From: Frateuria_A sp035943815
GTDB lineage: Bacteria; Pseudomonadota; Gammaproteobacteria; Xanthomonadales; Rhodanobacteraceae
DNA length: 64,000 nt
Direction: 5' to 3'
Assembly: GCF_035943815.1 (NCBI RefSeq)
Contig: NZ_DASZBU010000015.1
Span: 124,001 to 188,000 of the forward strand
Notes under the pieces: model-generated
The model's input: the letters and a program-made list of their open reading frames with translations, nothing else
Databases searched by the model: none
Told to the model about the DNA's origin: nothing
Program-made: the position numbers and the translations under genes
Shown here: positions 37,768 to 46,773 of the stretch, in pieces
Position numbering within the stretch: position 1 is the first letter of the stretch
Layout: each line of letters opens with the position of its first letter

Positions 37768-37904
37768 CTGTTTAATCTGCTCAAACGCTTTGCAAAAAAC
37801 CCGTTGATAAGGAGCAACTAAGCTTGCGGGCGCGAAACTGTATCGTGCGCCGGAGTTCGCCGGCGCATTCATACACATTTGTCGCCGAATCCGGAAAAAG
37901 CCAA

Positions 37905-38927
37905 ATGGCCCACATCTCGAACGCTGCGCCCGCGCTCGCCGGCCGGGCCAGCATCATTATTTCCGTCTACAACGTCGCGCCCTATCTCGTCCAATGTCTG
38001 GAATCGGCCGCGAACCAGGATTACGCCGAGGTGGAAATAATTGCCGTGGATGATGGTTCCACGGACAGCAGCCGGGCCCTGCTCGGGGATTTTGCGGCCA
38101 GCCACCGCAATGTGACCGTCGTGAGCACGCCCAACCAGGGCCCGTCCGCGGCGCGGAACACCGGCCTGAGGCTAGCCACGGGCGAATACGTGCTCTTTCT
38201 CGACGGCGACGACTATATCGAAAAAAACACCGTGACCCTTTGCGTCGAGAAAATGAAGGATCATGGCGTCGACATGGTTTTCTTCGCGGCCCGCTCGTTC
38301 TGCGATGGCATGGCCATGCCCCCCGGCGAATTCAATTACGAGAGGTTGCCGGAACTTACCGGCAAGCCGATGCGTGCGGAGCAGTTTTTCATCCTGTCGA
38401 GGAAATACCACAATTACCTGCCGTCACCCTGCCTCTACGTTTATCGCAGGGAGCGGTTCGCAGGAATAACGTTTTACCCGGGCATCCTGCACGAAGACAA
38501 TCTTTTCACGACGCGGCTGCTGCTGGAGCGCAGAGATGCGAAGGTCTACTGCCTTTCCGACCAGCTTTTCAACCGGCGCCTGCGGCCCGATTCCATCATG
38601 ACCCAGAAGAAGCAGCCCAGGCATGTGGAAGGCTACATGGAAGTGGCGCTGGAGCTTTCCCGGCTGGACGTCGCGCGCGAAAAGAGCGAGACCGGAAAGT
38701 CGCTCAACCATTTCATCCAGAACATGATCCGCAGCGGCCTCGCGCAATGGTGGATCGCGTATCCGCCGCTGCTGCCGCTGGCGCAGCGCAAGCGGCTGCT
38801 GCGGGTGCTCTCCTGCGTGAACCCCAGGTACATCAAGCCTGTGTGCATCCTGATCTGCCTGTTTCCCGAACTGCTGCTGGTCGGGCATCGGCTCAAGGGC
38901 GCGCTGCGCCGCGAGGCATACGAATGA
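37905..38927 (+). CDS. glycosyltransferase family 2
   Basis: A 340-residue GT-A-fold glycosyltransferase. ASIIISVYNVAPYLVQCLESAANQ begins the fold; VDDGSTDSS and LDGDD (metal-binding DxD) are present, and a C-terminal basic hydrophobic stretch (near FPELLLVGH) could attach to membrane. It would add a sugar to a lipid-linked glycan. A TTG at 37824 with an excellent AAGGAG nine bases upstream would extend the protein by 27 residues; I prefer the ATG at 37905 because the conserved fold starts just after it. The first half is visibly richer in A/T at third codon positions than the rest of the window, suggesting transfer. It overlaps the flippase gene (ATGA). Confidence 0.85.
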   Translation: MAHISNAAPALAGRASIIISVYNVAPYLVQCLESAANQDYAEVEIIAVDDGSTDSSRALLGDFAASHRNVTVVSTPNQGPSAARNTGLRLATGEYVLFLDGDDYIEKNTVTLCVEKMKDHGVDMVFFAARSFCDGMAMPPGEFNYERLPELTGKPMRAEQFFILSRKYHNYLPSPCLYVYRRERFAGITFYPGILHEDNLFTTRLLLERRDAKVYCLSDQLFNRRLRPDSIMTQKKQPRHVEGYMEVALELSRLDVAREKSETGKSLNHFIQNMIRSGLAQWWIAYPPLLPLAQRKRLLRVLSCVNPRYIKPVCILICLFPELLLVGHRLKGALRREAYE

Positions 38928-40417
38928 GTGCAGCCACGCTGTACAAGGCGATCGCCAAGAGCATGCTCGGCCGTGCCGGCGTCTATGCGGCCAACCTGCT
39001 GTCGATGGTAGTGCTGGCGCGCATCTTCACGCCGCGGGATTTCGGCACGGTGGCTTCCATCGCGGTGTTCTCCGCCTTCTTCCAGCTGATGACCGAGGCG
39101 GGGCTGGGTCCGGCGATCATCAATCTCAAGACGCTCTCGCCGCAGGACCGGAACGGGCTGTTCGGGTTGACCGTGCTTACCGGTGCAGTGCTGGCGATGG
39201 TGTTCGAGGCAGCCAGACCGTTGTGGCAGGCGTTCTACGGCATGCCGCGGGTGGGCGAGGTGGTGCCGTACGTGGCCGCTTCGCTGCTGTTCTATTCGGC
39301 CGCGATCGTGCCCACCGCCTTCCTGCTGCGCGACCAGGCGTTCTATCGCATCGCCAACGCCGGCATCGTGTCGGAACTGGTGTCCACCGGGCTGTCGCTG
39401 GTTCTGCTGCGGCTGGTCGACCCGCTGCACGCGCTGGCGGCGAAGAGCGCCTTCAGCGCCGCCACCAACTTTCTCATGACCTACCTGTTCTCGGGCCGGA
39501 CGCGGTTCGGCCGGCCGCAATGGGGAACCCGCTTTTCGGCGATACGGCCCCTGCTCTCGTTTTCCGGCTACCAGTTCGGCTTCAACGTCCTCAACTACTT
39601 CTCGCGCAACCTGGACAACATTTTGGTGGGCCGCTACCTGGGCACGGCGTCATTGGGCGTGTACGACAAGGCCTATCGCCTGATGCGCTACCCGCTGGTG
39701 CTGATCACCTTCGCCATGACGCCAGCAATCCAGCCGGTGGTGCAGCAATACGCCCACGACAAGGCCAGGGTCGAGGCGATCCATCGGGAGTTCATCTGGA
39801 AGCTCTCCCTGCTCGGTGCTGCCGCCGGCCTGCTCATCTTCCTGCTCGCCGGAGAGATCGTGGCATGGCTGCTGGGCCCGCAATGGGGTGCCGTGGTGCC
39901 GGTCGTGCGGATACTGGCCATTGCCGTTCCCGTGCAGGTGGTGCTTTCCACCAGCGGCAGCTTCTTTCAGGCGCTGGACCGCACCGACCTGCTGTTCGCC
40001 GCCGGCGTGGCTTCGTCCGTGGTGATGGTCTCGGCGATCGTGTGGGGCGTGCTGCAGCGCGACCTGTCCAAGCTTTCCTGGGCGCTGGTGGTGGCGTTCC
40101 ACATCAACTTCTTCCTGGCCTACTACATCATGTACTCGCGCATCTTCGGCAAGGGCCTGCGGGCCTTCCTAGCGAAGCTCGCGCCAGCCGCCGTGGTGGT
40201 GATGGGCATGGTGGCCTTCCACCATTCGTTCTCCGCCACGGCCGCATCCGCCGCCCCTCCGGCCGCTCCCGCGTTGGATAGTCGTGCGCGGCGGGTGGCC
40301 GGAACGCCGCCGCCCATCCATCCCCCCTGCCACGGGCTCCGCAACGGTGGTTCGCCGCAGGGTGATGTCGGATCGAGCCACGACGCCTCCAACCTGCACG
40401 ACTGCATCGACGGTTGA
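38924..40417 (+). CDS. Wzx-type lipopolysaccharide/polysaccharide flippase
   Basis: A 497-residue MATE/Wzx-like membrane protein with about 12-14 helices, related to WzxC/O-antigen translocases: LGRAGVYAANLLSMVVLARIFTPRDFGTVASI opens the fold, and the typical N-x-D-N-I-L-V-G-R-Y-L-G segment follows near residue 225. It would flip lipid-linked glycan across the inner membrane, working with the overlapping glycosyltransferase. The last 55 or so residues, after the terminal helix, are Pro/Ala/Gly-rich with no helix and look like read-through into non-coding DNA, so the original stop may have been lost. No polymerase gene is nearby. Confidence 0.82.
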   Translation: MSAATLYKAIAKSMLGRAGVYAANLLSMVVLARIFTPRDFGTVASIAVFSAFFQLMTEAGLGPAIINLKTLSPQDRNGLFGLTVLTGAVLAMVFEAARPLWQAFYGMPRVGEVVPYVAASLLFYSAAIVPTAFLLRDQAFYRIANAGIVSELVSTGLSLVLLRLVDPLHALAAKSAFSAATNFLMTYLFSGRTRFGRPQWGTRFSAIRPLLSFSGYQFGFNVLNYFSRNLDNILVGRYLGTASLGVYDKAYRLMRYPLVLITFAMTPAIQPVVQQYAHDKARVEAIHREFIWKLSLLGAAAGLLIFLLAGEIVAWLLGPQWGAVVPVVRILAIAVPVQVVLSTSGSFFQALDRTDLLFAAGVASSVVMVSAIVWGVLQRDLSKLSWALVVAFHINFFLAYYIMYSRIFGKGLRAFLAKLAPAAVVVMGMVAFHHSFSATAASAAPPAAPALDSRARRVAGTPPPIHPPCHGLRNGGSPQGDVGSSHDASNLHDCIDG

Positions 40418-40543
40418 GCCACTTCCTCCGGTCGGGATCGGCATCCGGATCACTTTGTTCCGCGCGGCACGCACCTTCCCTTTCACATCGGCACGACGGG
40501 TGTTCGCAGGAAATCCGGTTCCATTCCAGCTGAGGCCAAAGCC

Positions 40544-40921
40544 ATGAGGAACCCCGTCGGCTGGTTCGAAATCTACGTGCAGGACCTGCGGCGCGCGAAG
40601 GCCTTCTACGAGGCGGTACTCGCCGTGAACCTGGAAAAGCTGGACGCACCCGACTCCAGTCCGATCGAGATGTGGGCCTTCCCCATGCACCAGGACGGCA
40701 CCGGCGCGGCCGGCGCGCTGGTGAAGATGGATGGCGTGCCCTCGGGCGGCAACAGCACGCTGGTCTATTTCTCCTGCCAGGACTGCGCAGTGGAAGCCGG
40801 ACGCGTCGCCGCTCAGGGCGGCAAGGTCATGAAGGACAAGTTCGCGATCGGGCCTTACGGCTTCATCGCGCTCGTCGTCGATACCGAAGGCAACATGATC
40901 GGCCTGCATTCCATGCACTGA
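40544..40921 (+). CDS. VOC (glyoxalase/dioxygenase)-family protein
   Basis: A 125-residue vicinal-oxygen-chelate protein. WFEIYVQDLRRAKAFYEAVL is the first beta-alpha-beta unit and LVYFSCQDCAVEAGRVAAQGGKVMKDKF the second; GFIALVVDTEGNMIGLHSM is the typical ending. Members include antibiotic-binding proteins and lyases; a metal-site set of His/Glu residues is only partly present, so the activity is unknown. It is a single gene, preceded by 126 bp with no clear feature. Confidence 0.85.
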   Translation: MRNPVGWFEIYVQDLRRAKAFYEAVLAVNLEKLDAPDSSPIEMWAFPMHQDGTGAAGALVKMDGVPSGGNSTLVYFSCQDCAVEAGRVAAQGGKVMKDKFAIGPYGFIALVVDTEGNMIGLHSMH

Positions 40922-40940
40922 TCGCCACAGCGGCCGCTGC

Positions 40941-41429
40941 TCAAAGGCGGCTGTAGGACCAGGACTGCATCCGGCCCTCCTTGTACGGCATCACGCCGTG
41001 AAAGGGGCGCGGGTCCTCGTCGAACACCAGCGGCAGGAAGTGGCGGTCGCCCTCCCACATCGGCAGTTCCATCAGCCGCGCGCGCGGCACCCACTCCAGC
41101 GTGCCTTCGTGGTTGCCGGCCAGGCAGGTGCCCTCGAACGCGTCGACGAGGAAGATGAAGCCCAGCCAATCCTCGCCCTGCTTGCCGAAGCCAGGCCAGT
41201 TGAGCGTTCCGCGCAGGCGCATCGAGGTGCATTCGATGCCGGCCTCCTCGCGGATCTCGCGGCGCATGCAGGCACCGATGTCCTCGCCCGGCTCCATCTT
41301 GCCGCCCAGGCCGTTGTACTTGCCCAGGTGCTGGTCGTCCGGCCGCGCGTTGCGGTGGATCATCAGGACCTGTTCGCGGTCGGGCGAGAGCACATAGCCG
41401 AGTGTGGCGACGATGGGGGTGTAGGGCAT
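40941..41429 (-). CDS. NUDIX hydrolase, MutT/8-oxo-dGTP diphosphatase-like
   Basis: A 162-residue NUDIX enzyme. The NUDIX box, GGKMEPGEDIGACMRREIREEAGI, is complete, with the metal-binding REXXEE glutamates. It cleaves nucleoside diphosphates linked to another group; the LNGLGGK-like KYNGLGGKMEPGE resembles MTH1-type pyrophosphohydrolases that clean oxidised purine nucleotides. The exact substrate is inferred by similarity. The stop is close to the convergent VOC gene. Confidence 0.88.
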   Translation of the reverse strand: MPYTPIVATLGYVLSPDREQVLMIHRNARPDDQHLGKYNGLGGKMEPGEDIGACMRREIREEAGIECTSMRLRGTLNWPGFGKQGEDWLGFIFLVDAFEGTCLAGNHEGTLEWVPRARLMELPMWEGDRHFLPLVFDEDPRPFHGVMPYKEGRMQSWSYSRL

Positions 41430-41548
41430 GGCGGCGGCGCAAGGAAAAGGTCAAGTCTAGCGCCCACGCGCCGTCCCCTGGCCGCACGCATGAACGCTGC
41501 CGCGGCCGGGACTTGCACCGGCCGCGGCCGGGCGGCGACCATCGGGGC

Positions 41549-42352
41549 ATGCCCCCTCTTGCATCACCCACCTTTCACCTTCGCCGACTGGTCTGGCTGT
41601 CCTTGCCGCTGCTGGCCGCGATGGCCGGCTGCGCACCGTCGGCCAAGGCGCTCGACGGCGAGGAACGCGCGTTCGAAGGCCAGAACTACCAGGTGGTCAG
41701 CATCGACCTCGAGCGCGAGCCGCTGACGTTGCACTGGCGCGCGCCCGACAGTGGCGAGCCGTTCGGCGACATCGAAAGCCTGCGCCAGTGGGGCCAGAAG
41801 CAGGGCCGCCGGCTGCTGTTCGCCGCCAACGCGGGCATCTACGACGGCGCCGCGCGGCCGCTGGGCCTGTACGTGGAGGGCGGCAGGACGCTGGTGCCGC
41901 TGAACCTGGCGCACGGCAATCCCGCCTCGGGCAACTTCTCGCTGCTGCCCAACGGCGTGTTCGCGATCTATCCGGACGGCCACGCGGAGGTGAAGACCAG
42001 CGCCGCCTTCAAGGCCGACGGGCGCAAGCCGCAGTGGGCCACGCAGTCCGGGCCGATGCTGGTCATCGACGGCCAGCTCAACCCCGCCTTCGTGCACGAC
42101 TCGGGCAGCCTGAAGTGGCGCAGCGGCGTGTGCGCGCGCACGCCGCACCAGGTGGTGTTCGCGGTGAGCGAGGCGCCGGTCAACTTCCACGCCTTCGCGC
42201 GGCTGTTCCGCGACGAGCTGGGCTGCCGCGACGCGCTGTTCCTGGACGGCACGATCTCGCAGTTCTACCTCGACGGCGAGGGCTATGCCGGCGCGCCGGC
42301 GTTCATGGTCAAGCCCTACGCCGGCATCTTCGCGGTGTTCGCGCCCGAATGA
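41549..42352 (+). CDS. phosphodiester glycosidase-family (DUF2233) lipoprotein
   Basis: A 267-residue envelope protein. The signal sequence ends in LLAAMAGC, a likely lipobox with Cys28 (Met at the -3 position is atypical). The domain is like the catalytic part of N-acetylglucosamine-1-phosphodiester alpha-N-acetylglucosaminidase (NAGPA/DUF2233): AANAGIYDGAARPLGLYVEGG, then QSGPMLVIDG, FAVSEAPVNFHAFARLF and ALFLDGTISQFY. It may cleave sugar phosphodiester bonds in the periplasm. It overlaps the next gene by one start/stop (ATGA), linking it with an Ntn-hydrolase. Confidence 0.8.
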   Translation: MPPLASPTFHLRRLVWLSLPLLAAMAGCAPSAKALDGEERAFEGQNYQVVSIDLEREPLTLHWRAPDSGEPFGDIESLRQWGQKQGRRLLFAANAGIYDGAARPLGLYVEGGRTLVPLNLAHGNPASGNFSLLPNGVFAIYPDGHAEVKTSAAFKADGRKPQWATQSGPMLVIDGQLNPAFVHDSGSLKWRSGVCARTPHQVVFAVSEAPVNFHAFARLFRDELGCRDALFLDGTISQFYLDGEGYAGAPAFMVKPYAGIFAVFAPE

Positions 42353-44766
42353 GCGGCCGCCGCATCCGCCTGTGGCGCGGCCTGCTGCTGGCGGCGCCGG
42401 TACTGGCGGCTGCAGCCCTTGCACTCGCCTGGTATCTGCTTGCCGGTAGCCGCGCACGCCTCGATGGCCGGCTTCGCCTGACGGCTCTCGCCGCGCCGGT
42501 GGCGATCACGCGCGATGCCGCCGGCAGCGCAACCTTCGATGCGCGAAGCCGTGACGATGCCACCTTCGCGCTGGGCTTCGTGCATGCGCAGGAGCGCTTC
42601 TTCGAGATGGACCTGATGCGCCGCGCCGCCGCCGGCGAGCTCGCCGAGCTGGTGGGCCCGGCCGCGCTCGGGAACGATCTGGACATCCGCCGCCACCGTC
42701 TGCGTGCCGTGGCGCAGGCCGCCTATGCGGCGATGCCGCCGGCGCAGCGCCACGTGCTGGACCGCTACCGCGACGGCGTCAACGCGGGGCTGGCCGACCT
42801 GCGCCAGAAGCCCTGGGAATACTTCCTGCTCGGTACCACGCCCCAGCCCTGGCGGTCGGAAGACAGCGGACTGGTCATCGCCGCGATGTACCTCGACCTC
42901 AACGGCCAGGGACGCAACATCCGCGAACTGGAACTGGCCCGCATGCATGCGGTGCTGCCCCCGTCGCTGGTCGATTTCCTGCTCGCACCCGACCCGGAGT
43001 GGGAGGCGCCGCTCACCGGCGGCCTGTCGCGCCCGCCGTTGCTGCCCGATGCCTCGGTGTTCGACCTGCGCAATGGCGCGCCGACCATGGCGAGCGCCAG
43101 GCGACTGTCCCGCGCGCTCACGCCCGTGCCGGAGGAGCGCTCCCCGGGCAGCAACAGCTTCGCTGCCGCCGGCGCGCTTACCGATACCGGCGCGGCAATG
43201 CTCGCCAACGACATGCACCTGCGCCTGCGCGTGCCGGACATCTGGTTCCGCGCGCGCCTGCGCTATCCCGACGCCAGCGCACCGGGCGGCGTGCGCGACG
43301 CGGTCGGCGTCACCCTGCCCGGCACGCCGGCGCTGGTGGCCGGCTCCAACGGGCAGGTCGCCTGGGGTTTCACCAACAGCTACGGCGACTGGCTGGATTG
43401 GGTACGGATCACGCGCGACGGCGCCGACCCGGCGCGCTACAAGGTGCCGGGCGGCTGGGCGACGATCGAGCGCCATGCCGAGCGCATCCGCGTGAAGGGC
43501 GCGCCCGACCGCGTGCTGGAGGTGGAGGACACGCTCTGGGGTCCGATCCTGGCCAGGGACACCGACGGCACGCCGCTGGCACTGGCCTGGATCGCCCACT
43601 ACCCGCGCGCCTACAACCTGGGCCTGATGCAGCTCGAGCGCGCACCCAGCGTGGCCGCCGCGCTGGACCTGGCGCCGACCATGGGCATGCCTCCGCAGAA
43701 CCTGCTGGTGGCAGACCGCGAGGGCCACATCGGCTGGACGCTCGCCGGCAACGCCATTCCGCTGCGCGCGCCCGACAGCGAACCGCAGCGGCCGGCGGAC
43801 TGGTCGCAACCGGGCAGCGGCTGGCAGGGCTGGGCCGCGCCCGCGCACTACCCGCGCGTGGTCGACCCGCCCAACGGCCGGCTGTGGACGGCCAACAACC
43901 GGATCGTCGACGGTTCGGCCCGGGAGCTGCTCGGCGACGGCGGCCACGATCTGGGCGCACGCGCGCAGCAGATCCGCGACGACCTGGCTGCGTACGGCAT
44001 ATTCACCACCGGCAACCTGCTCGACATCCAGCTGGACGACCGCGCGGTGTTCCTGACGACGTGGCAGCGCCTGCTGCAGGACACCCTGGCCGGCTCGCGC
44101 GATCCTGCGCTCGAGCCGCTGCGCAAGCTCACCGCCACCTGGCGCAACCACGCGTCGCCGGACAGCGTGGACTACCGGCTGGTGCGCGCCTTCCGCGAGC
44201 AGGTGCACGCCCTGGCGCTGGCGCCGTTCGTGGCGCGCGTGCAGGCACGCTACCCGGATTTCTCCTGGCCCCTGGGCGGCGGCAACGGCGAGGCGGCAGT
44301 GTGGTCGCTGCTGCGCAACCAGCCCGCGTGGCTGCTCGACCCGCGCTACGGTAGCTGGAAGGCGCTGCTGCTGGATGCCGCGCACCGCGTGGTGATCGAA
44401 CTGGGCGCGCAACCCGGCGGGCTGGCCGCACGCCGCTGGGGCGAGGTCAACCGCGCCGGCATCCGCCACACGCTGTCGCCCGCGCTGCCGGCCTTCCTCG
44501 CGCACTTCCTGGACATGCCCGACGACCCGCTACCCGGCGACGCCAACATGCCGCGCGTGGCCACGCCGGATTTCGGCGCTTCCGAGCGGCTGGCGGTTTC
44601 GCCCGGGCACGAGGCGCAAGGCATACTGGAAATGCCCGGTGGGCAGGCGGACAACCCGCTGTCGCCCTACTACGGCGCAGGGCATGCCGATTGGGTCAAG
44701 GGGCGCGCCACGCCACTGCTGCCGGGGCCGGTGAAATGGACGCTGGTGCTTGGGCCGGGCGAGTAG
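42349..44766 (+). CDS. penicillin acylase-family Ntn hydrolase
   Basis: An 805-residue member of the S45 family (penicillin G acylase, AHL acylase and relatives). An N-terminal hydrophobic anchor or signal (about residues 7-32) precedes the alpha-chain, then a spacer, and the beta-chain starts at the nucleophile Ser in PGSNSFAAAG (about residue 266); the motif usually reads SNxW, here SNSF. Further conserved parts are LANDMHLRL, LPGTPALVAGSNGQVAWGFTN and the oxyanion-type TANNRIVDG. Length fits a single precursor that is cut autocatalytically. The substrate could be an acyl-homoserine lactone, a beta-lactam or another amide; this cannot be told from the sequence. Confidence 0.83.
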   Translation: MSGRRIRLWRGLLLAAPVLAAAALALAWYLLAGSRARLDGRLRLTALAAPVAITRDAAGSATFDARSRDDATFALGFVHAQERFFEMDLMRRAAAGELAELVGPAALGNDLDIRRHRLRAVAQAAYAAMPPAQRHVLDRYRDGVNAGLADLRQKPWEYFLLGTTPQPWRSEDSGLVIAAMYLDLNGQGRNIRELELARMHAVLPPSLVDFLLAPDPEWEAPLTGGLSRPPLLPDASVFDLRNGAPTMASARRLSRALTPVPEERSPGSNSFAAAGALTDTGAAMLANDMHLRLRVPDIWFRARLRYPDASAPGGVRDAVGVTLPGTPALVAGSNGQVAWGFTNSYGDWLDWVRITRDGADPARYKVPGGWATIERHAERIRVKGAPDRVLEVEDTLWGPILARDTDGTPLALAWIAHYPRAYNLGLMQLERAPSVAAALDLAPTMGMPPQNLLVADREGHIGWTLAGNAIPLRAPDSEPQRPADWSQPGSGWQGWAAPAHYPRVVDPPNGRLWTANNRIVDGSARELLGDGGHDLGARAQQIRDDLAAYGIFTTGNLLDIQLDDRAVFLTTWQRLLQDTLAGSRDPALEPLRKLTATWRNHASPDSVDYRLVRAFREQVHALALAPFVARVQARYPDFSWPLGGGNGEAAVWSLLRNQPAWLLDPRYGSWKALLLDAAHRVVIELGAQPGGLAARRWGEVNRAGIRHTLSPALPAFLAHFLDMPDDPLPGDANMPRVATPDFGASERLAVSPGHEAQGILEMPGGQADNPLSPYYGAGHADWVKGRATPLLPGPVKWTLVLGPGE

Positions 44767-44857
44767 GCGCTTCCGGCGCAAGGATCTGCGGACTTGGCGC
44801 GTCATTGAGGCTTCCCCGGTTTAGGAGAAGGCTCCGACGGGCGGATGGCGCCGCTGC

Positions 44858-45247
44858 TCAAGCCAGGCTGTAATCGAACGTGTACTCGTGCCGCCCCTGC
44901 TCCATGCGGATCACCAGCTCGCCGCGGATCCCGGCCAGCTCGCCCGTGCCCGAATCGGGCACCACCGTCACGCGCAGGCTCGGCGCGCCGCGCTCCATAA
45001 GCCCGCAATGCATCAACACGAAGCTGCCCTGCCGGCCGTGCAACGCGCCGCTCACCCGCTCGATAGCCACGTAGCCGGCCGATCCGGGCACCTCGGTGCC
45101 GGCCGACAGCATCTCGCCCAGACTGCTCGCCTGCAGGTCGCCATGGAACTGCTTGTCGAGGGTCATGCGCCCGAGCCGGGCGGCCTCGATGCCGGGCGCG
45201 GCCGGCTGTGGGGCGAGTTTCACGTCGAAGGTTCCGAGGGCTTGCAT
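44858..45247 (-). CDS. DUF3224-family protein
   Basis: A 129-residue all-beta protein of DUF3224 (a lipocalin-like barrel of unknown function). MTLDKQFHGDLQASSLGEMLSAG and the closing RHEYTFDYSL are characteristic. The start at 45247 has an ideal AGGAG site; the open frame beyond it is not protein-like. It is divergent from an AraC-type regulator, so the two may form a regulatory pair, and it sits just before a DGPF/ECF sigma unit that often keeps such proteins nearby. Confidence 0.85.
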   Translation of the reverse strand: MQALGTFDVKLAPQPAAPGIEAARLGRMTLDKQFHGDLQASSLGEMLSAGTEVPGSAGYVAIERVSGALHGRQGSFVLMHCGLMERGAPSLRVTVVPDSGTGELAGIRGELVIRMEQGRHEYTFDYSLA

Positions 45248-45359
45248 GGGTTCTCCTGGCATGGTCGATGGCCGCGATGATGGCGCAGCTTGCCCTACCA
45301 TCGCGTGCCTCACATTGCAGCTCAGGAGCGCGTCCGGTGATTGGAAAAAGGCGACAGCC

Positions 45360-46160
45360 GTGACGGCGGACCTGGGCAAGCCCCGCGGTGTGCTGCATCC
45401 GCGCCTGGAAGGTGACCTCGAACACCGGCGCCAGGCCCCGGGTCCCGCGCTCGCGCCCTTCGTCGAGCACTACTGGCGCGTGCGCTGGGACCTGCGAGGG
45501 CGGCCGCCACAGACCCAGGAAACCCTGCCGCATCCGAACGTGCAACTGGTGCTCGAGCGGGGGCGGTCGGGCATCCATGGCGTGCACGAAGGGCGTTTCG
45601 AGCGGGTCCTGGAAGAGCGCGGCTGCGTATTCGGCATCAAGTTCCGCGCGGGCGGGTTCTACCCTTTCCTGCGCCGTCCGGTGGCCACATTGGCCAATCG
45701 CTCGCTGCCGATAGTCGCCGTGCTGCCAGGCGCCGCCACGCTGGAAGCGGACGTGCTCGCCTGCGATGGGATGGAAGCGATGGCGGCCGCCGCCGAGCGC
45801 CAACTGCTAGCCCACCTGCCGCCGCCGGATCCGCAGGCGGCGCGGCTGGCGGCGCTGGTGGCCGAGGTCGCCGCCGATCCGGCGCTGCGCTCGGTGCAGG
45901 CCTTGGCGAGCCGGGCGGAGCTGGGCGTGCGCAGCCTGCAGCGCCTGTTCGGCCGCTACGTGGGCGTGGCGCCCAAGTGGGTGATCAGCCGCTACCGCCT
46001 GCACGAGGCGATCGCGCAGGTGCAGGATGGGCGCGCCGTCGACTGGGTCGGGCTCGCGCTCTCGCTGGGCTATTTCGACCAGGCGCATTTCATCCGCGAC
46101 TTCACGCGTCTGGTCGGCCGCCCCCCGGGCGAGTATGCCCGGCGCGAAGGGCCGCGCTGA
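45360..46160 (+). CDS. AraC-family transcriptional regulator
   Basis: A 266-residue regulator. The C-terminal AraC/XylS double helix-turn-helix covers about residues 170-260 (VQALASRAELGVRSLQRLF, then LALSLGYFDQAHFIRDFTRLVG with the P-x-x-Y ending). The N-terminal domain (APFVEHYWRVRWDL, NVQLVLERG, FGIKFRAGGFYPF) is the DUF6597 type. GTG at 45360 is the preferred start, with AAAGGCGA upstream; an ATG at 45261 is possible but overlaps the divergent promoter region. It probably controls the divergent DUF3224 gene. Confidence 0.84.
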   Translation: MTADLGKPRGVLHPRLEGDLEHRRQAPGPALAPFVEHYWRVRWDLRGRPPQTQETLPHPNVQLVLERGRSGIHGVHEGRFERVLEERGCVFGIKFRAGGFYPFLRRPVATLANRSLPIVAVLPGAATLEADVLACDGMEAMAAAAERQLLAHLPPPDPQAARLAALVAEVAADPALRSVQALASRAELGVRSLQRLFGRYVGVAPKWVISRYRLHEAIAQVQDGRAVDWVGLALSLGYFDQAHFIRDFTRLVGRPPGEYARREGPR

Positions 46161-46239
46161 GGACATGTCGAATTCCCGCCCGGTGGAGCGTCGTATCAAC
46201 GCAAGCCGGCCCTTGCCGGCATGGGAGCGGGAGAAACGT

Positions 46240-46665
46240 ATGCGATGCATGGTGATGGTCCGCGCGACGGCCGAATCGGAGGCTGGCGTGATGCCCAGCC
46301 AGAAGCTGCTGGCGCAGATGACGGCGTTCAACGAGGAACTGGTGAAGGCCGGCGTGATGCTGGCCGGCGAAGGGCTCAAGCCCAGCTCGCAGGGCAAGCG
46401 GATGGTCTTCGCCGGCGGCCGCCGCAGCGTGGTCGACGGGCCCTTCGCCGAGGCCAAGGAACTCATCGCCGGCTTCTGGCTGTGGCAGGTGCGCTCGATG
46501 GACGAGGCGCTGGAATGGGCGCGCCGCTGCCCGGCACCGTTCGAGGGCGATTGCGCCATCGAGATCCGCCCGCTGCTGGAGGCCGACGACTTCGGCGAGG
46601 CCTTGACCCCGGAGCTGCGCGCAGCGGAAGAACGCATGCGCGGAGAGCTGGCCGGAAAGATCTGA
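46240..46665 (+). CDS. YCII/DGPF-domain protein
   Basis: A 141-residue protein with the ferredoxin-like YCII (DGPF) fold: MRCMVMVRATAESEAGVMPS at the start, GLKPSSQGKRMVF and VVDGPFAEAKELIAGFWLW, with DGPF at residues 66-69. Good GGGAGA site before the ATG. Such proteins are genetically linked to ECF42-type sigma factors, which begins 108 bp downstream here, and are thought to be targets or partners. The biochemical role is unknown. Confidence 0.88.
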   Translation: MRCMVMVRATAESEAGVMPSQKLLAQMTAFNEELVKAGVMLAGEGLKPSSQGKRMVFAGGRRSVVDGPFAEAKELIAGFWLWQVRSMDEALEWARRCPAPFEGDCAIEIRPLLEADDFGEALTPELRAAEERMRGELAGKI

Positions 46666-46773
46666 TGCCTGCCTAGAATCCACGGCGGGCGAGGCCGGGT
46701 TCGCGCCATCGACACGCACACCGCCGGCGGGCGTCCACTTGCCGCCTCCCGCCGGCGATGGTCTGATCGTGGG

